Below, one piece after another: positions 51,501-59,608 of a stretch of 64,000 nt of DNA. The notes under the pieces were generated by a model, which ran no database searches, was not told where the DNA came from, and saw only the letters and a list, made by a program, of their open reading frames with translations. Source of the DNA: Agreia sp. COWG (GTDB taxonomy: Bacteria > Actinomycetota > Actinomycetes > Actinomycetales > Microbacteriaceae); assembly GCF_904528075.1 (NCBI RefSeq), contig NZ_LR882036.1, positions 1 through 64,000 of the forward strand. Reading direction: 5' to 3'. Position 1 is the stretch's first letter; each line of letters starts with the position of its first letter. The position numbers were made by a program, and so were the translations under genes.

Positions 51501-52425
51501 GGCCGAGCTGTCCGCGCACGAGCAGATCCAGGAAGCTCTCGAGCAGGCATCAAGTCTCTCGACTCTCATTCCGCAGTACCAGCACGCCCGTACCGTCGTG
51601 TTCGACCCCACGCTGCTCGAGCGCATGGAAACTGCCGCTCGAGCGGTGCTTCCGGTCGACGCGGCCGAGAAGGTTCTCGCCGACAGTGCGTGGACGCATC
51701 TCGCCGGCAAGATGGCGCAGATCGAAGCAGCCGGTGGAGACCCGGCTGCACGCCTCGCGTCCGTGATCGAAGAGAAAGACCTCGCCGACGACTCCACCGT
51801 CGAGTCCCTCGCCAAGGTGTACCACTATCGTCTCGGTCGCGAGCTGCCCGACGCTCCCGCGTCGAACCTGCCGCCGTGGGTCACCCCGCTACCAATAGGC
51901 GATCGCGCAGACAGCGAAGTGGGCCAGTGGCTCGCCGACCAGGCCGAGCTCATCCGAGCACGTGTTGACTACCTGGTCGACCAGGTCGACGAGCAGCGCC
52001 CCGCCTGGGCGACCGACCTCATGCCGGCGCCGATCGACGCGACCGCACGGCAGGCATATCGGGCAGATCTCGCGGCCGTTGTCGCCTACCGCGACGAGAA
52101 CGGGGTCACGACCGACGCATCAGCACTCGGCACCGCCAGACCTGACGAGGACTCCTATGGTGCGGCCAGCTTTGCGCTCAAACGCATTCGCACCGCACCG
52201 CCCGCAGCTGACAATCAGCCCGACGTCGACGACGCAACCAGACGCGTCCTCGAGCTGGCCAGAAGGCACAACGAACAACCGGACGAAGACGGGTCTGCGC
52301 GCAGGAGACGAGATCCAAGCGATGTCACCGAGCGCCTCCGTCGCCTCGGCGCGCTCGACGAGCCGGATCACCGCAGCGACGACCCGCTACCAGACGTGAA
52401 CCCCCGCCGCGGGCCGCGGATCTAA
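48592..52425 (+). CDS. traA: MobF-type conjugative relaxase-helicase (TraA/TrwC/TraI-like)
   Basis: 1277 residues. The relaxase active-site Tyr candidates are in HAGDGYSYLTRQVAAGD; the three-His metal site is HHDSRTGDPNLHTHVAV. The helicase domain has Walker A IGPAGTGKTTAMRAF, Walker B LLIDEAGMAST and the late motif YAATINRVQGMTVDTSH. It should nick oriT, bind covalently to DNA and unwind it while being passed through the channel. The last residues PRRGPRI are shared with the zeta-type toxin (VNRGPRI), and both proteins carry VDQVDEQ earlier. That tail is the best candidate for a secretion signal. Confidence 0.93.
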   Translation: MMTVHVLHAGDGYSYLTRQVAAGDNTVRRGEDLTDYYTAEGNPPGQWIGHGRDALGVDGQVSEAQMRALFGEGLHPDAEALIKTNIAAGMSAEDAIQATRLGRKFPTLQPKDDTWNADVSAAYESFKTENGRAPEAGVEREFIRWTVASDRLRGDLNRDATDAEITTFLSRMGKAPRQPVAGYDLVFTPVKSVSVLWALGDRDTQTAVRDAHNAAWQQTVSWLETEAALTRTGAGGVSQENTHGLVATAFEHHDSRTGDPNLHTHVAVSTKVQGLDGKWRSLDGRVLHTLGVNASERYNTLIEKELQQRLGVTFEDESRGRNKRVVREITGVPRELRDAFSSRRASIEEAYAELVTEYVASHGHTPPKNVQLDLAQKATLATREGKAPPMSLLEQQRGWRQTAEASVGAKTVRDLVDEVKKGRQFTDDEQRLAAASVDELSDRVMVAIENDRATWRRSHVGAEALRVARQVSNVRRDVSVLELTTQITDRAMARSLSISAPDLNPVPDAMRRVDGESKFRVHGAERFTSTRILQIEDRLVRAASTPAGFTVTADTLAATVAHLDATSKHPLNSSQVELARRFAAGGNRIEVAIGPAGTGKTTAMRAFARAVEADGGRVLALAPTAAASTVLAEEIDVEADTAHKLLWVHSRGTEKQKNSPQYRIDEKTVLLIDEAGMASTPLLEGVLDLAEQYGASIRLLGDPAQLAAVESGGALRLIEKRAGAGYLDTVHRFVREDEAAATLKLRVGDVESLDFYVQNNRTKGGLRQSMLEEIYSAWSVDRDAGKHSIMVAGTNEEVAALNARARLDLIAAGTVRARGAVLHDGNKAGVGDTIVTRRNERKLRANNGRDFVANGDLWTVTGIKAGNLKVKSLRHGGVLTLPADYVESDVELGYAATINRVQGMTVDTSHILVDPQATSREQLYVAATRGREGNRMYAVVDDVLEVDAHAPDQLKTSIIDGLSTVLRREAAELSAHEQIQEALEQASSLSTLIPQYQHARTVVFDPTLLERMETAARAVLPVDAAEKVLADSAWTHLAGKMAQIEAAGGDPAARLASVIEEKDLADDSTVESLAKVYHYRLGRELPDAPASNLPPWVTPLPIGDRADSEVGQWLADQAELIRARVDYLVDQVDEQRPAWATDLMPAPIDATARQAYRADLAAVVAYRDENGVTTDASALGTARPDEDSYGAASFALKRIRTAPPAADNQPDVDDATRRVLELARRHNEQPDEDGSARRRRDPSDVTERLRRLGALDEPDHRSDDPLPDVNPRRGPRI

Positions 52426-52436
52426 GAACTCTTGGC

Positions 52437-52718
52437 TCACGCCCAAGGCCCACGATGCCCGATCGAGCGCGCTCCGGCCCAGACCCTGAAGATGTGCTCG
52501 TAGTTGCTCAGGTTAATGAGTTCGGGTGCTTCTCTGCGCCCGTCGCGGTAGGTCACGTTCCACGAACCATGTTTGGGATTGGCATGACGAAGAAGAATTG
52601 CGCCATTGAGGGCCGCATCATCGCTCTGGAGGTCTGCGTCGTCCCAGTACGCGACGATCAGGTCCTCCTCTTTCAAGTCTTCGAGGCTTACCGGTGTGCG
52701 ATTTAGACCAGGTGTCAT
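52437..52718 (-). CDS. Hypothetical protein
   Basis: 93 residues, soluble: acidic N-terminus (SLEDLKEEDLIVAYWDDADL), a beta-rich middle (HGSWNVTYRDGRREAPELIN) and a short Trp-containing end. No family is recognised. It is convergent with the relaxase gene (12-base gap). Its upstream region holds the inverted repeat at 52801-52837. Confidence 0.5.
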   Translation of the reverse strand: MTPGLNRTPVSLEDLKEEDLIVAYWDDADLQSDDAALNGAILLRHANPKHGSWNVTYRDGRREAPELINLSNYEHIFRVWAGARSIGHRGPWA

Positions 52719-52800
52719 GCGGCTAGTCTCGCGCCCGACCGTGGCAACCCGCCACCGTCGCCAGAAAAGGGACGGCGTATCGATCCGGTCCGAGATCTCG

Positions 52801-52837
52801 GAGGTGTCCGTAAGAGGATCGTTTCATGGGACACCTC
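52801..52837. repeat. Inverted repeat at the edge of the arsenic region
   Basis: GAGGTGTCC and GGACACCTC are perfect nine-base arms around 19 bases. It lies between the conjugation genes and the arsenic cluster. It could be a recombination site, an inverted end remnant or a terminator between the two regions. Confidence 0.5.
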
Positions 52838-52919
52838 AGGGAGACGTCGGGATGGCATGTGGATTTGATCGTTCAGTGGCGGTGTTTTGTGATCGCTTTC
52901 TGGCGCGATCGTTGGCCGC

Positions 52920-53426
52920 TTAGATCGCTTGTCGGTGCTCCACGAGTATGGTGTCGCGCCACTGGCCCGCCCATGGGCCGTAGTTCATGAGAGCGATTCG
53001 CTCGCGTGTGCCGATGCGGCGGAAGCCGGCGTGATCGTGGAGGGCGAGGCTTGCCGTGTTCTCGGGGAAAATGCTCGACTGGATCGTCCAGATGCCGGCG
53101 GCTTCGGCTGCGGCGATGAAGGCTTCGACGAGCTGGCGGCCGACGCCTTTGCCGGCTGCCGTGGGGTCGACATAGACGGAGTGTTCGACCACGCCACGGT
53201 AGGCGTCACGTGTAGAAACGGCGGATGCTGCGACCCACCCGATAACGGACCGATCGTGGGTAGCGACCAGGCGTCCGACTTTGAGCTTGCCTGCGTTGAA
53301 CTGTTCCCAGGTCGGCGGCTCGGTCTCGAACGTTGCGTTTCCCGTGGCGATGCCTGCCCGGTGGATCTTCTCGACGTCCGCCCAGTCGGTGTTTTGCATT
53401 GGGCGGATGTTCACCGCGCTGGTCAA
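52920..53426 (-). CDS. arsN1: GNAT acetyltransferase, ArsN1 type
   Basis: 168 residues. The acetyl-CoA loop is in DPTAAGKGVGRQLVEAF; other family signs are IRPMQNTDWADVEKIH, then GNATFETEPPTWEQF and AGIWTIQSSIFPENTASLAL. This pattern is that of phosphinothricin-type acetyltransferases, and in arsenic clusters such genes are ArsN1, which N-acetylates the arsenical antibiotic arsinothricin. Its start overlaps the arsR stop (ATGA), so both are in one operon. The exact substrate is inferred from context. Confidence 0.83.
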   Translation of the reverse strand: MTSAVNIRPMQNTDWADVEKIHRAGIATGNATFETEPPTWEQFNAGKLKVGRLVATHDRSVIGWVAASAVSTRDAYRGVVEHSVYVDPTAAGKGVGRQLVEAFIAAAEAAGIWTIQSSIFPENTASLALHDHAGFRRIGTRERIALMNYGPWAGQWRDTILVEHRQAI

Positions 53427-53773
53427 GGCCGGAGTGCGTGAGCTGCTTGGTTGAGCGCGTCGTCGACGACGCGGAAGTAGGCCCAGCGACCGCGCTGTTC
53501 GCGTATGGCGAGGCCGACGTCGACGAGCTGCTTCATGTGGTGCGAGACGGTCGGTTGCGACAGCCCGACCGGTTCGGTGAGATCGCAGATGCAGGCCTCC
53601 CCGCCCTCGCTCGCGGCAATGAGGGATAGTAGGCGGATGCGCGTCGGGTCGCCGAGGGCCTTGAATGTGCGGGCGAGCTGTTCAGCTTCTTCCGCACTCA
53701 GCACCCCGCCTGTCACCGGGCTGCAGCACGCAGCGCCAGCCTCGGTCGTGAGCAGGGGAAGAGTGATGGTCAT
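53423..53773 (-). CDS. arsR: ArsR-type arsenic-responsive repressor
   Basis: 116 residues. The helix-turn-helix is in VGLSQPTVSHHMKQLVDVGL. Cysteines that could bind As(III) lie in the N-terminal ACCSP and in EACICDL, the actinobacterial arrangement in which an N-terminal vicinal pair cooperates with another cysteine. It should repress itself and arsN1, and the divergent flavoprotein gene; an inverted repeat at 53809-53852 is a likely operator. Confidence 0.9.
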   Translation of the reverse strand: MTITLPLLTTEAGAACCSPVTGGVLSAEEAEQLARTFKALGDPTRIRLLSLIAASEGGEACICDLTEPVGLSQPTVSHHMKQLVDVGLAIREQRGRWAYFRVVDDALNQAAHALRP

Positions 53774-53796
53774 GCCCCGATCTTCTCACGTCGTAT

Positions 53797-53852
53797 TGAC
53801 ATCTGTCGATAGATCGATCAGTCTCGATGCATCGAACATTGTCGATCTATCA
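53797..53852. promoter_or_regulatory. Divergent promoter and operator of arsR and the flavoprotein gene
   Basis: GATAGATCGA (53809-53818) and TCGATCTATC (53843-53852) are perfect 10-base inverted arms. TTGACA at 53797-53802 is a -35-like box for the plus strand. The position between divergent ars genes fits ArsR binding. Confidence 0.6.
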
Positions 53853-53861
53853 GGAGTTGCC

Positions 53862-55190
53862 ATGCAGAAGAACGAGCTGCCCGTCGTCGTCATCGGGGCC
53901 GGACCACAGGGTCTCGCCGCTGCCGCGCACCTGGTCGATCGCGGCCAGGCCGTGCTGGTCTTCGAAGCAGGCGAAACCGCAGCTGCAGGGGTTTCTGAAT
54001 GGGGGCACGTGCGGTTGTTCTCGGAGTGGGGTGAGCTTGTCGACGCCGTAGCGGCACGGTTGCTCGAGCCCACCGGCTGGCAGACACCAACAACGGGATA
54101 CCCCACAGGTGCGCAGTGGATCAGTGGATACCTCGCGCCTCTTGCCGCGCTGCTTGGCGAGCACATCCGATATGACTCCCGAGTGGTGGGCGTATCTCGT
54201 CGCGGCCGCGACCGTCTCGTCGACGCCGGCCGAGCTGAACAGCCTTTCACTGTCCACGTCGAGACGACCGACGGCGGTGAGTACCGTGTGGACGCGCGCG
54301 CCGTCATCGACGCCTCGGGCACCTGGTCGACGCCGAACCCTGCAGGCGCCGATGGGCTTCCGGCGATCGGGGAGAAAACGGCCGCAGATCTACTGGACTA
54401 CCGCATCCCGGACTACCGAAAGCGGACGAAGTATGAGGGCCGGCACAGTGTCGTCGTCGGCTCTGGTCACTCGGCGGTCACCGCGGTGATCGCCCTCGGC
54501 CGGATCGCTCGTCGTGATCCGGCGACGAAGGTCACGTGGGTGCTGCGCCGTGGGGCGGTCGGGAACACCTTCGGCGGGGGTGTGGCTGACGAGCTGCCGG
54601 CCCGGGGTCAGCTGGGCATCACGGCGAAAGAGTTCGTCGACGCGGGCCTGATCGACATGGTGACCGGCTTCCGCGTCGAACAGATCACCCGTGACGGTGA
54701 CCAGGTGGTACTCACGAGCGAGGATGGCCGCAGCCTGGCCGCAGCCGATCACGTCGCCGTGCTCACCGGGTTCCGCCCAGACCTCTCGTTCCTGTCGGAG
54801 CTGCGCCTCGAGCTGGATGCGACCCTGCAGGCCCCGATCCGGATCGCGGCGGAAATTGACCCGAATCTGCACTCGTGCGGTTCAGTCGCAGCGACCGGGG
54901 CCCGTGACCTCGCTCAGCCCGAACCCGACTTCTACCTGGTCGGTGCAAAGTCTTATGGGCGCGCCCCGACGTTCTTGGCTATGACCGGGTATGAGCAGGT
55001 GCGCTCCGTCGTGGCTGAGCTGGCCGGTGACCATGAAGCGGCCGCCCGGGTCGAGCTGCAGCTCCCGGATACCGGGGTCTGTGGCGGGGCGGGCTTGTTC
55101 GACTCGACCGGTACCGGGATCGGTGGGAGCTGCTGCGCTCTGCCGGAGAAGCAACTGATCCAGATCGGGCGCGCCCCGGCATCCGTCTAG
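53862..55190 (+). CDS. Flavin-dependent monooxygenase-like protein of the arsenic cluster (ArsO-like)
   Basis: 442 residues from the ATG at 53862 behind CAGGAG. An FAD dinucleotide fold starts at once (VVIGAGPQGLAAAAHLVDRG), a second NADPH-type fold is VVVGSGHSAVTAVIALGRI, and the C-terminus carries CGGAGLFDSTGTGIGGSCCA. ArsO-type flavoproteins are found in actinobacterial arsenic operons; their exact reaction is not established, with oxidation or reduction of arsenicals or thiols proposed. It converges with arsC (four-base overlap). Confidence 0.75.
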   Translation: MQKNELPVVVIGAGPQGLAAAAHLVDRGQAVLVFEAGETAAAGVSEWGHVRLFSEWGELVDAVAARLLEPTGWQTPTTGYPTGAQWISGYLAPLAALLGEHIRYDSRVVGVSRRGRDRLVDAGRAEQPFTVHVETTDGGEYRVDARAVIDASGTWSTPNPAGADGLPAIGEKTAADLLDYRIPDYRKRTKYEGRHSVVVGSGHSAVTAVIALGRIARRDPATKVTWVLRRGAVGNTFGGGVADELPARGQLGITAKEFVDAGLIDMVTGFRVEQITRDGDQVVLTSEDGRSLAAADHVAVLTGFRPDLSFLSELRLELDATLQAPIRIAAEIDPNLHSCGSVAATGARDLAQPEPDFYLVGAKSYGRAPTFLAMTGYEQVRSVVAELAGDHEAAARVELQLPDTGVCGGAGLFDSTGTGIGGSCCALPEKQLIQIGRAPASV

Positions 55191-55582
55191 CGGGTCAGGA
55201 GTTCCGCCTGGATGCGCGCCGCGACCGCCTCGCGCATCGGGCGCACCGCCGCGGAGTCCCAGGATTCGGGGTTGGGGAACGACCACTCCAGCACTTCACC
55301 GCGCGGTGTCGACGGCAGTGCCAGTCCGGGCTTCATGAGCACCACAATGTCGGCCTCGTCGAGGTCGGCCGGGGTGACGGCGCGCGGCACGTTTCCGGAG
55401 ATATCGACTCCGAGCTCCGCGACCGTCGCGGCCACCGCCGGGTTGACGACGTCGGCCGGCGCGAGTCCCGCTGATGTCGCGTTGAACCGGTCGCTGCCGA
55501 GGTGGCGGAGGAGGGCTGCTCCGAGTTGGGAGCGGCCGGCGTTGTGCTGGCAGATGAATAGGACGGTGGGTGTGGCGCTCAT
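55187..55582 (-). CDS. arsC: Arsenate reductase, low-MW phosphatase fold
   Basis: 131 residues. The phosphatase-like loop FICQHNAGRSQLGAALLRHL has the catalytic CX5R(S) signature. LDEADIVVLMKPGLAL and EVLEWSFPNPESWD carry the later parts. It reduces As(V) to As(III) in the cytosol, in actinobacteria usually with thioredoxin or mycothiol. It is downstream of the ArsR-ArsC fusion gene, 14 bases apart, on the same strand. Confidence 0.9.
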   Translation of the reverse strand: MSATPTVLFICQHNAGRSQLGAALLRHLGSDRFNATSAGLAPADVVNPAVAATVAELGVDISGNVPRAVTPADLDEADIVVLMKPGLALPSTPRGEVLEWSFPNPESWDSAAVRPMREAVAARIQAELLTR

Positions 55583-55596
55583 TATTTTTTTCCGGG

Positions 55597-56271
55597 TCAG
55601 GATGCGACGAGGCGGGGCGCCAGGTCGTCGATTCGGTTTTGCAAGTCATCGAGGGCGGCGTCGAATGCGGCATCGGTGCCGATCCGAACAGGGTCAGGGA
55701 TCGACCAATGCGCCCCATCGCGCAGGCCTAATTCTTCGTGCGCGTTGTCGCACACGGTCACCACGAAGTCGCCCGCAGCGAGCACATCAGCCAAAGCTTG
55801 GGGTCGTAGGCCGGGAAGAGTCAACGCGTGGCGGGCGGCCGTGGCGATCGCGCCCGACGCGATCTGCTCGGCCGGATGAGTGCCGGCCGATGCGGCGGGG
55901 ATGCTGCTGACTCTGTTCCACAGGGCAACGGCGAGTTGCGAGCGGGCCGAGTTCGCGGTACAGACGAACAGCACCCGTCGCGCCGAACCCACCGCACCAG
56001 GCACGAGACCCTCCAGAGCGTTTTCGGTCAGCCGCACATAGGAGCGCCGCTTGTCCGCCTCCGAGCGGTGCCGGGTGAGCATGCCCACCGACTCAAGCAC
56101 GTTCAGGTGGTGGGTGACGAGGTTCGAGCGCATGGTCAACGAGTCGCTGATCTCCGATGGGGCCAGCTCGCCGACGGTCAGCAGGTCGACGATGCGGAGG
56201 CGCGCAGGATCGCTGAGCGCGGCGTGCTTCGCAGCACGCCACTGCAACTCGTCATTTCGCTCAATATTCAT
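55597..56271 (-). CDS. ArsR-ArsC fusion: repressor domain joined to a phosphatase-type reductase
   Basis: 224 residues. Residues 1-85 are an ArsR-type winged helix (LSDPARLRIVDLLTVGELAP, then RSNLVTHHLNVLESVGML); residues 98-224 are a low-MW phosphatase-type domain with VLFVCTANSARSQLAVAL. The ArsR part lacks the usual CVC-type arsenic site, so sensing may use the reductase cysteines or another residue. Such fusions are known from actinobacteria. The operator at 56279-56311 lies directly upstream, shared with the divergent aquaporin gene. Confidence 0.85.
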   Translation of the reverse strand: MNIERNDELQWRAAKHAALSDPARLRIVDLLTVGELAPSEISDSLTMRSNLVTHHLNVLESVGMLTRHRSEADKRRSYVRLTENALEGLVPGAVGSARRVLFVCTANSARSQLAVALWNRVSSIPAASAGTHPAEQIASGAIATAARHALTLPGLRPQALADVLAAGDFVVTVCDNAHEELGLRDGAHWSIPDPVRIGTDAAFDAALDDLQNRIDDLAPRLVAS

Positions 56272-56278
56272 TGTTTCA

Positions 56279-56311
56279 ATCTTGACTGAACTACCCTGCG
56301 CGAGTCAAGAT
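56279..56311. promoter_or_regulatory. ArsR-type operator
   Basis: ATCTTGACT and AGTCAAGAT are perfect nine-base arms around 15 bases, in the 49-base gap between the ArsR-ArsC fusion and the aquaporin gene. TTGACT/AGTCAA matches the type of inverted repeat that ArsR-family regulators bind. Confidence 0.65.
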
Positions 56312-56320
56312 GAGGTCGAC

Positions 56321-57076
56321 ATGAAAACCTCTCAGACCCACACCCCGCACTTTCGGCCGCATCTGGCGCGCCGGGTCGCTGCCGAATTCGTGGGCACCGC
56401 GCTGCTGGTGACCGTGGTTGTGGGATCCGGGATCGCCGCGCAGCAACTCTCGCCCCGCGACGTCGGCCTGCAGCTGCTCGAGAACAGCATCGCGACCGCC
56501 CTCGGCCTGGCCGTATTGATCCTGATGCTCGGCCCGGCGTCGGGTGCGCACTTCAACCCCGTCGTCTCGCTTGTTGATTGGCTCATCGGTCGCCGCACGA
56601 AGACCGGGTTACCGACCAGAGACCTTGCCCCGTATCTGCTTGCGCAGATCGGAGGAGGCATCACAGGCACACTCCTGGCCGGCATCATGTTCGACACGGC
56701 GCCCGCCTTCTCGACCACCGTCCGGGCATCGGGCGGGCACCTGGTGGGCGAGGTCGTGGCCACGGCGGGCCTGGTGCTGCTGATCTTCGCTCTCGCCCAC
56801 ACCGGTAAGGGTCACGTCACCGCGGCCGCGGTCGGCGCGTATATCGGGGCGGCGTACTGGTTCACCAGCTCGACGTCGTTTGCGAACCCCGCCGTGACGA
56901 TCGCCCGCATGTTCACCGACACCTTCGCCGGCATCGCTCCAGCGTCCGTCGCTCCCTTCATCCTCGCCCAGCTGCTCGGCGGGCTACTGGGCCTCGCCCT
57001 GCTGCTCGTGTTCTACCCGGCCGCCGCTCGCACCGCCAGCGATGTCGTTGTTCCTCATCCTGTCGAAGCCCACTGA
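56321..57076 (+). CDS. aqpS: Aquaglyceroporin-like channel (AqpS type)
   Basis: 251 residues from the ATG at 56321. Six membrane helices; the two asparagine motifs are HFNPVVSLVDW (NPV in place of NPA) and FANPAVTIARMF. Others are VAAEFVGTALLVTVVVGSGI and YIGAAYWFTSSTSFANPA. In arsenic operons this channel passes As(III) down its gradient out of the cell after reduction of As(V). No ArsB or Acr3 pump is in the window, so the channel would be the main exit route here. Confidence 0.88.
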   Translation: MKTSQTHTPHFRPHLARRVAAEFVGTALLVTVVVGSGIAAQQLSPRDVGLQLLENSIATALGLAVLILMLGPASGAHFNPVVSLVDWLIGRRTKTGLPTRDLAPYLLAQIGGGITGTLLAGIMFDTAPAFSTTVRASGGHLVGEVVATAGLVLLIFALAHTGKGHVTAAAVGAYIGAAYWFTSSTSFANPAVTIARMFTDTFAGIAPASVAPFILAQLLGGLLGLALLLVFYPAAARTASDVVVPHPVEAH

Positions 57077-57091
57077 AAGGCACCCACCCTC

Positions 57092-58492
57092 ATGCATCTC
57101 GTAGCAATCGGCGGAAGCGACGCCGGAATCTCCACAGCCCTCCGCGCCCGCGAACTTAACCCCAGCGTTGACGTGACCGTCGTCGTTGCGGACTCCTACC
57201 CCAACTTCTCTATCTGCGGCATCCCGTACTACTTCTCCCGCGAGGTAAACCCGTGGCAGTCCCTCGCGCACCGCACCCACGCTGACCTGGAAGCGACCGG
57301 GATGCAGCTCCGGCTCGACACCCTCGCCACAAGCATCGACGTCGCCGGCCAACAGCTCACCGTTCGCGATGCGAACGGGCAGGAATCGACCATCGCGTAC
57401 GACGAGCTGATGGTCGGCACCGGAGCATCCCCGTCGACCGCGGGCATCGCCGGCGTCGGTCCTGGCGGGCTCGGCCCAGACGACGGTGTGCACGTGCTGC
57501 ACTCGATGGGTGACACCTTCGCGCTCGAGCGCTACCTCGATGAACACCAGCCCGAAACGGCCATCATCGTCGGCGCCGGCTACGTCGGCCTCGAAATGGC
57601 CGAAGCCCTCACCATCCGCGGCCTCCGCGTGACCCAACTGCAGCGCGGCCCCGAAGTGCTCTCCACCCTCGACCCCGAACTCGGCTCCCTGGTCCACGAC
57701 GAACTCACCCGCCACGGCGTCGACGTCGTCACCAACGCCCGCGTCGAGGGCATCACCCGCATCGATGGCCACCTCACCGTGACCGGCGTCCAAAACGGGC
57801 AGGACTACGCCCGCACCGCCGACCTCGTGCTCTTGGTCGTCGGAGTGCACCCGAACACCAGCCTGCTCACCGACGCAGGAGCGTCCACTGGGCCGGGCGG
57901 AGCGGTCGTCGTCGACGAGCAGATGCGCACCGGCCTGCCCCACGTGTTTGCGGCCGGCGACGGCGTGATCACCCACCACCGCCTGCTCGGCATTACCTAC
58001 CTTCCGCTTGGAACCACCGCGCACAAGCAGGGCCGCGTTGCCGGAGAGAACGCGATCGGCGGCAACGCCCGCTTCGCCGGCAGTCTCGGCACCCAGGTCG
58101 TGAAGGTCTTCGATCTCGTGGCCGCCCGTACCGGACTCCGCGATCACGAGGCCATCGCAGCCGGCTTCACGCCCCTCAGCGGCACCGCAATCGCAGACGA
58201 TCACAAGGCGTACTACCCGGGCGCGAAACCGCTCAGCATCCGAATCACGGGAGACACCGACAATGGGCTCCTCCTCGGGGCGCAACTCGTCGGAGCGCGC
58301 GGCGCCGAAATCGCCAAGCGTGTCGACACCTACGCCACCGCGCTGCACCACTCGATGACCATCGAGGCGATGAGCGACCTCGACCTCTCCTACACGCCCC
58401 CGCTCGGCTCACCATGGGACGCCGTTCAGGTCGCAACCCAGGCGTGGAGTCGGGAGCTGCGCACTCGGACTGCCGCACCGACCGAATCGTAG
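57092..58492 (+). CDS. FAD-dependent pyridine nucleotide-disulfide oxidoreductase (CoA-disulfide reductase/Nox-like)
   Basis: 466 residues. The FAD fold begins at LVAIGGSDAGISTALRA; the active Cys is in NFSICGIPYYFSREV, typical of single-cysteine class III enzymes; NAD fold IIVGAGYVGLEMAEALTI; FAD end motif HVFAAGDGVITHHR; and the C-terminal dimer domain begins near TQVVKVFDLVAARTGL. These enzymes reduce CoA-disulfide or oxygen. They are common in actinobacterial arsenic clusters, perhaps to keep thiols reduced. It is 15 bases after the aquaporin gene. Confidence 0.85.
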   Translation: MHLVAIGGSDAGISTALRARELNPSVDVTVVVADSYPNFSICGIPYYFSREVNPWQSLAHRTHADLEATGMQLRLDTLATSIDVAGQQLTVRDANGQESTIAYDELMVGTGASPSTAGIAGVGPGGLGPDDGVHVLHSMGDTFALERYLDEHQPETAIIVGAGYVGLEMAEALTIRGLRVTQLQRGPEVLSTLDPELGSLVHDELTRHGVDVVTNARVEGITRIDGHLTVTGVQNGQDYARTADLVLLVVGVHPNTSLLTDAGASTGPGGAVVVDEQMRTGLPHVFAAGDGVITHHRLLGITYLPLGTTAHKQGRVAGENAIGGNARFAGSLGTQVVKVFDLVAARTGLRDHEAIAAGFTPLSGTAIADDHKAYYPGAKPLSIRITGDTDNGLLLGAQLVGARGAEIAKRVDTYATALHHSMTIEAMSDLDLSYTPPLGSPWDAVQVATQAWSRELRTRTAAPTES

Positions 58493-58529
58493 GCATGCCG
58501 GATTGGGTAGAGGGCGGTACTGTCAGCGA

Positions 58530-59351
58530 GTGACCAACAACGACATGGCCGCCCTGACCGATGCCAGCAAGCAACGCTCGTTGCCTCTCGCCTTTGTGAT
58601 CGGGGCTGTCGTCGGAATTCTGGGCGGCATGATCGGGCTCGGCGGTGCCGAATTCCGGCTCCCTCTGCTGATCGGCTTGTTCGGATTCGTCGCGCTGCAA
58701 GCGGTCATTTTGAACAAAGCGATGAGCCTGATTGTCGTTCTTACTGCCCTTCCGGCACGGCTGCTCGGGGTGCCGTTGGCTGACGTCACTCCGTTCTGGT
58801 TCGTCGTCGTCAACCTCCTGATCGGCAGCCTCATCGGGGCCTGGGTCGGGGCGAACTGGGCCACGAAGATCGCGTCCAAGACGCTCTACAGAGTCCTCGC
58901 GATCCTTCTGCTCGCGATCGCCGCGCTCCTGGTGGTAACCCATTTCGTCACCGTCGAGTCCGCGAACCTCCCGCCGACCACGCAATGGGTGATCGGCATA
59001 CTCGCTGGCTTCGTGATCGGAGTCGTCGCCGCGCTCATGGGTGTTGCCGGCGGCGAACTCCTCATCCCCACGATCGTGCTGCTCTACGGTGTCGACATCA
59101 AGATCGCGGGCACACTCTCGCTCGCAGTGTCGCTCCCGACCATGCTCGTCGCCTTCGCACGCTATAGCCGCGACAACAGCTTCGCAGTCCTCGGGCAAAA
59201 CAAGGGTTTCCTGACCGCAATGACAGCCGGCTCCATTACCGGGACTCTTCTGGGCGGTCTTCTCCTGGGTGTTGTGCCGAGCATCATCATCGTCCCGCTA
59301 CTCGCGATCTTGCTGGTGCTGTCGTCTTGGAAAGTCTGGCACCACCGCTGA
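58530..59351 (+). CDS. Sulfite exporter TauE/SafE family permease
   Basis: 273 residues from the GTG at 58530; an ATG at 58545 is possible. About eight membrane helices. The two repeats begin with LAFVIGAVVGILGGMIGLGG and ILAGFVIGVVAALMGVAGGE, the paired G-rich motifs of TauE/SafE proteins, which transport sulfite, sulfonates or related anions. It follows the flavoprotein at 37 bases and may export a thio-arsenical or sulfur compound; this is inference. Confidence 0.82.
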   Translation: MTNNDMAALTDASKQRSLPLAFVIGAVVGILGGMIGLGGAEFRLPLLIGLFGFVALQAVILNKAMSLIVVLTALPARLLGVPLADVTPFWFVVVNLLIGSLIGAWVGANWATKIASKTLYRVLAILLLAIAALLVVTHFVTVESANLPPTTQWVIGILAGFVIGVVAALMGVAGGELLIPTIVLLYGVDIKIAGTLSLAVSLPTMLVAFARYSRDNSFAVLGQNKGFLTAMTAGSITGTLLGGLLLGVVPSIIIVPLLAILLVLSSWKVWHHR

Positions 59352-59608
59352 CCCCGTCGTCCCTGGCGAATCACGCACGATCTTTGACGCGCGCCCTCCC
59401 GGCGCGGCCCAAGAATCGTCGATTCCAGAAGGATGCGGAGCGGCCTCGCCATCGAGCTGTTCGATTGCTCGGTTCTTGTCGCGTGTGAGCCGTGAAAGTG
59501 TTCCTGAGAAGTCACTTGTGAGGCCGGACAGTTCCGTTCTGCGTGTGGCCCAGGGTTGAGCGTCCGTTGGATGATGCCGGGCGCTCGACGCGGAGGGTTT
59601 CTCGGCCG
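59352..59608. other. Convergent intergenic region
   Basis: 257 bases between the permease and ilvD. On the minus strand a frame reads LSRLTRDKNRAIEQLDGEA and could be a fragment of a transposase-like or other gene, but it is too short to name. No clear terminator. Confidence 0.35.

Noticed and set aside
56984..58351. Long minus-strand frame opposite the flavoprotein gene
   Set aside because: Shadow of a gene with clear FAD/NAD motifs; composition is not protein-like.
59352..59608. Transposase fragment between the permease and ilvD genes
   Set aside because: A short helical charged stretch hinted at it, but there are no catalytic residues, ends or duplication to support it.
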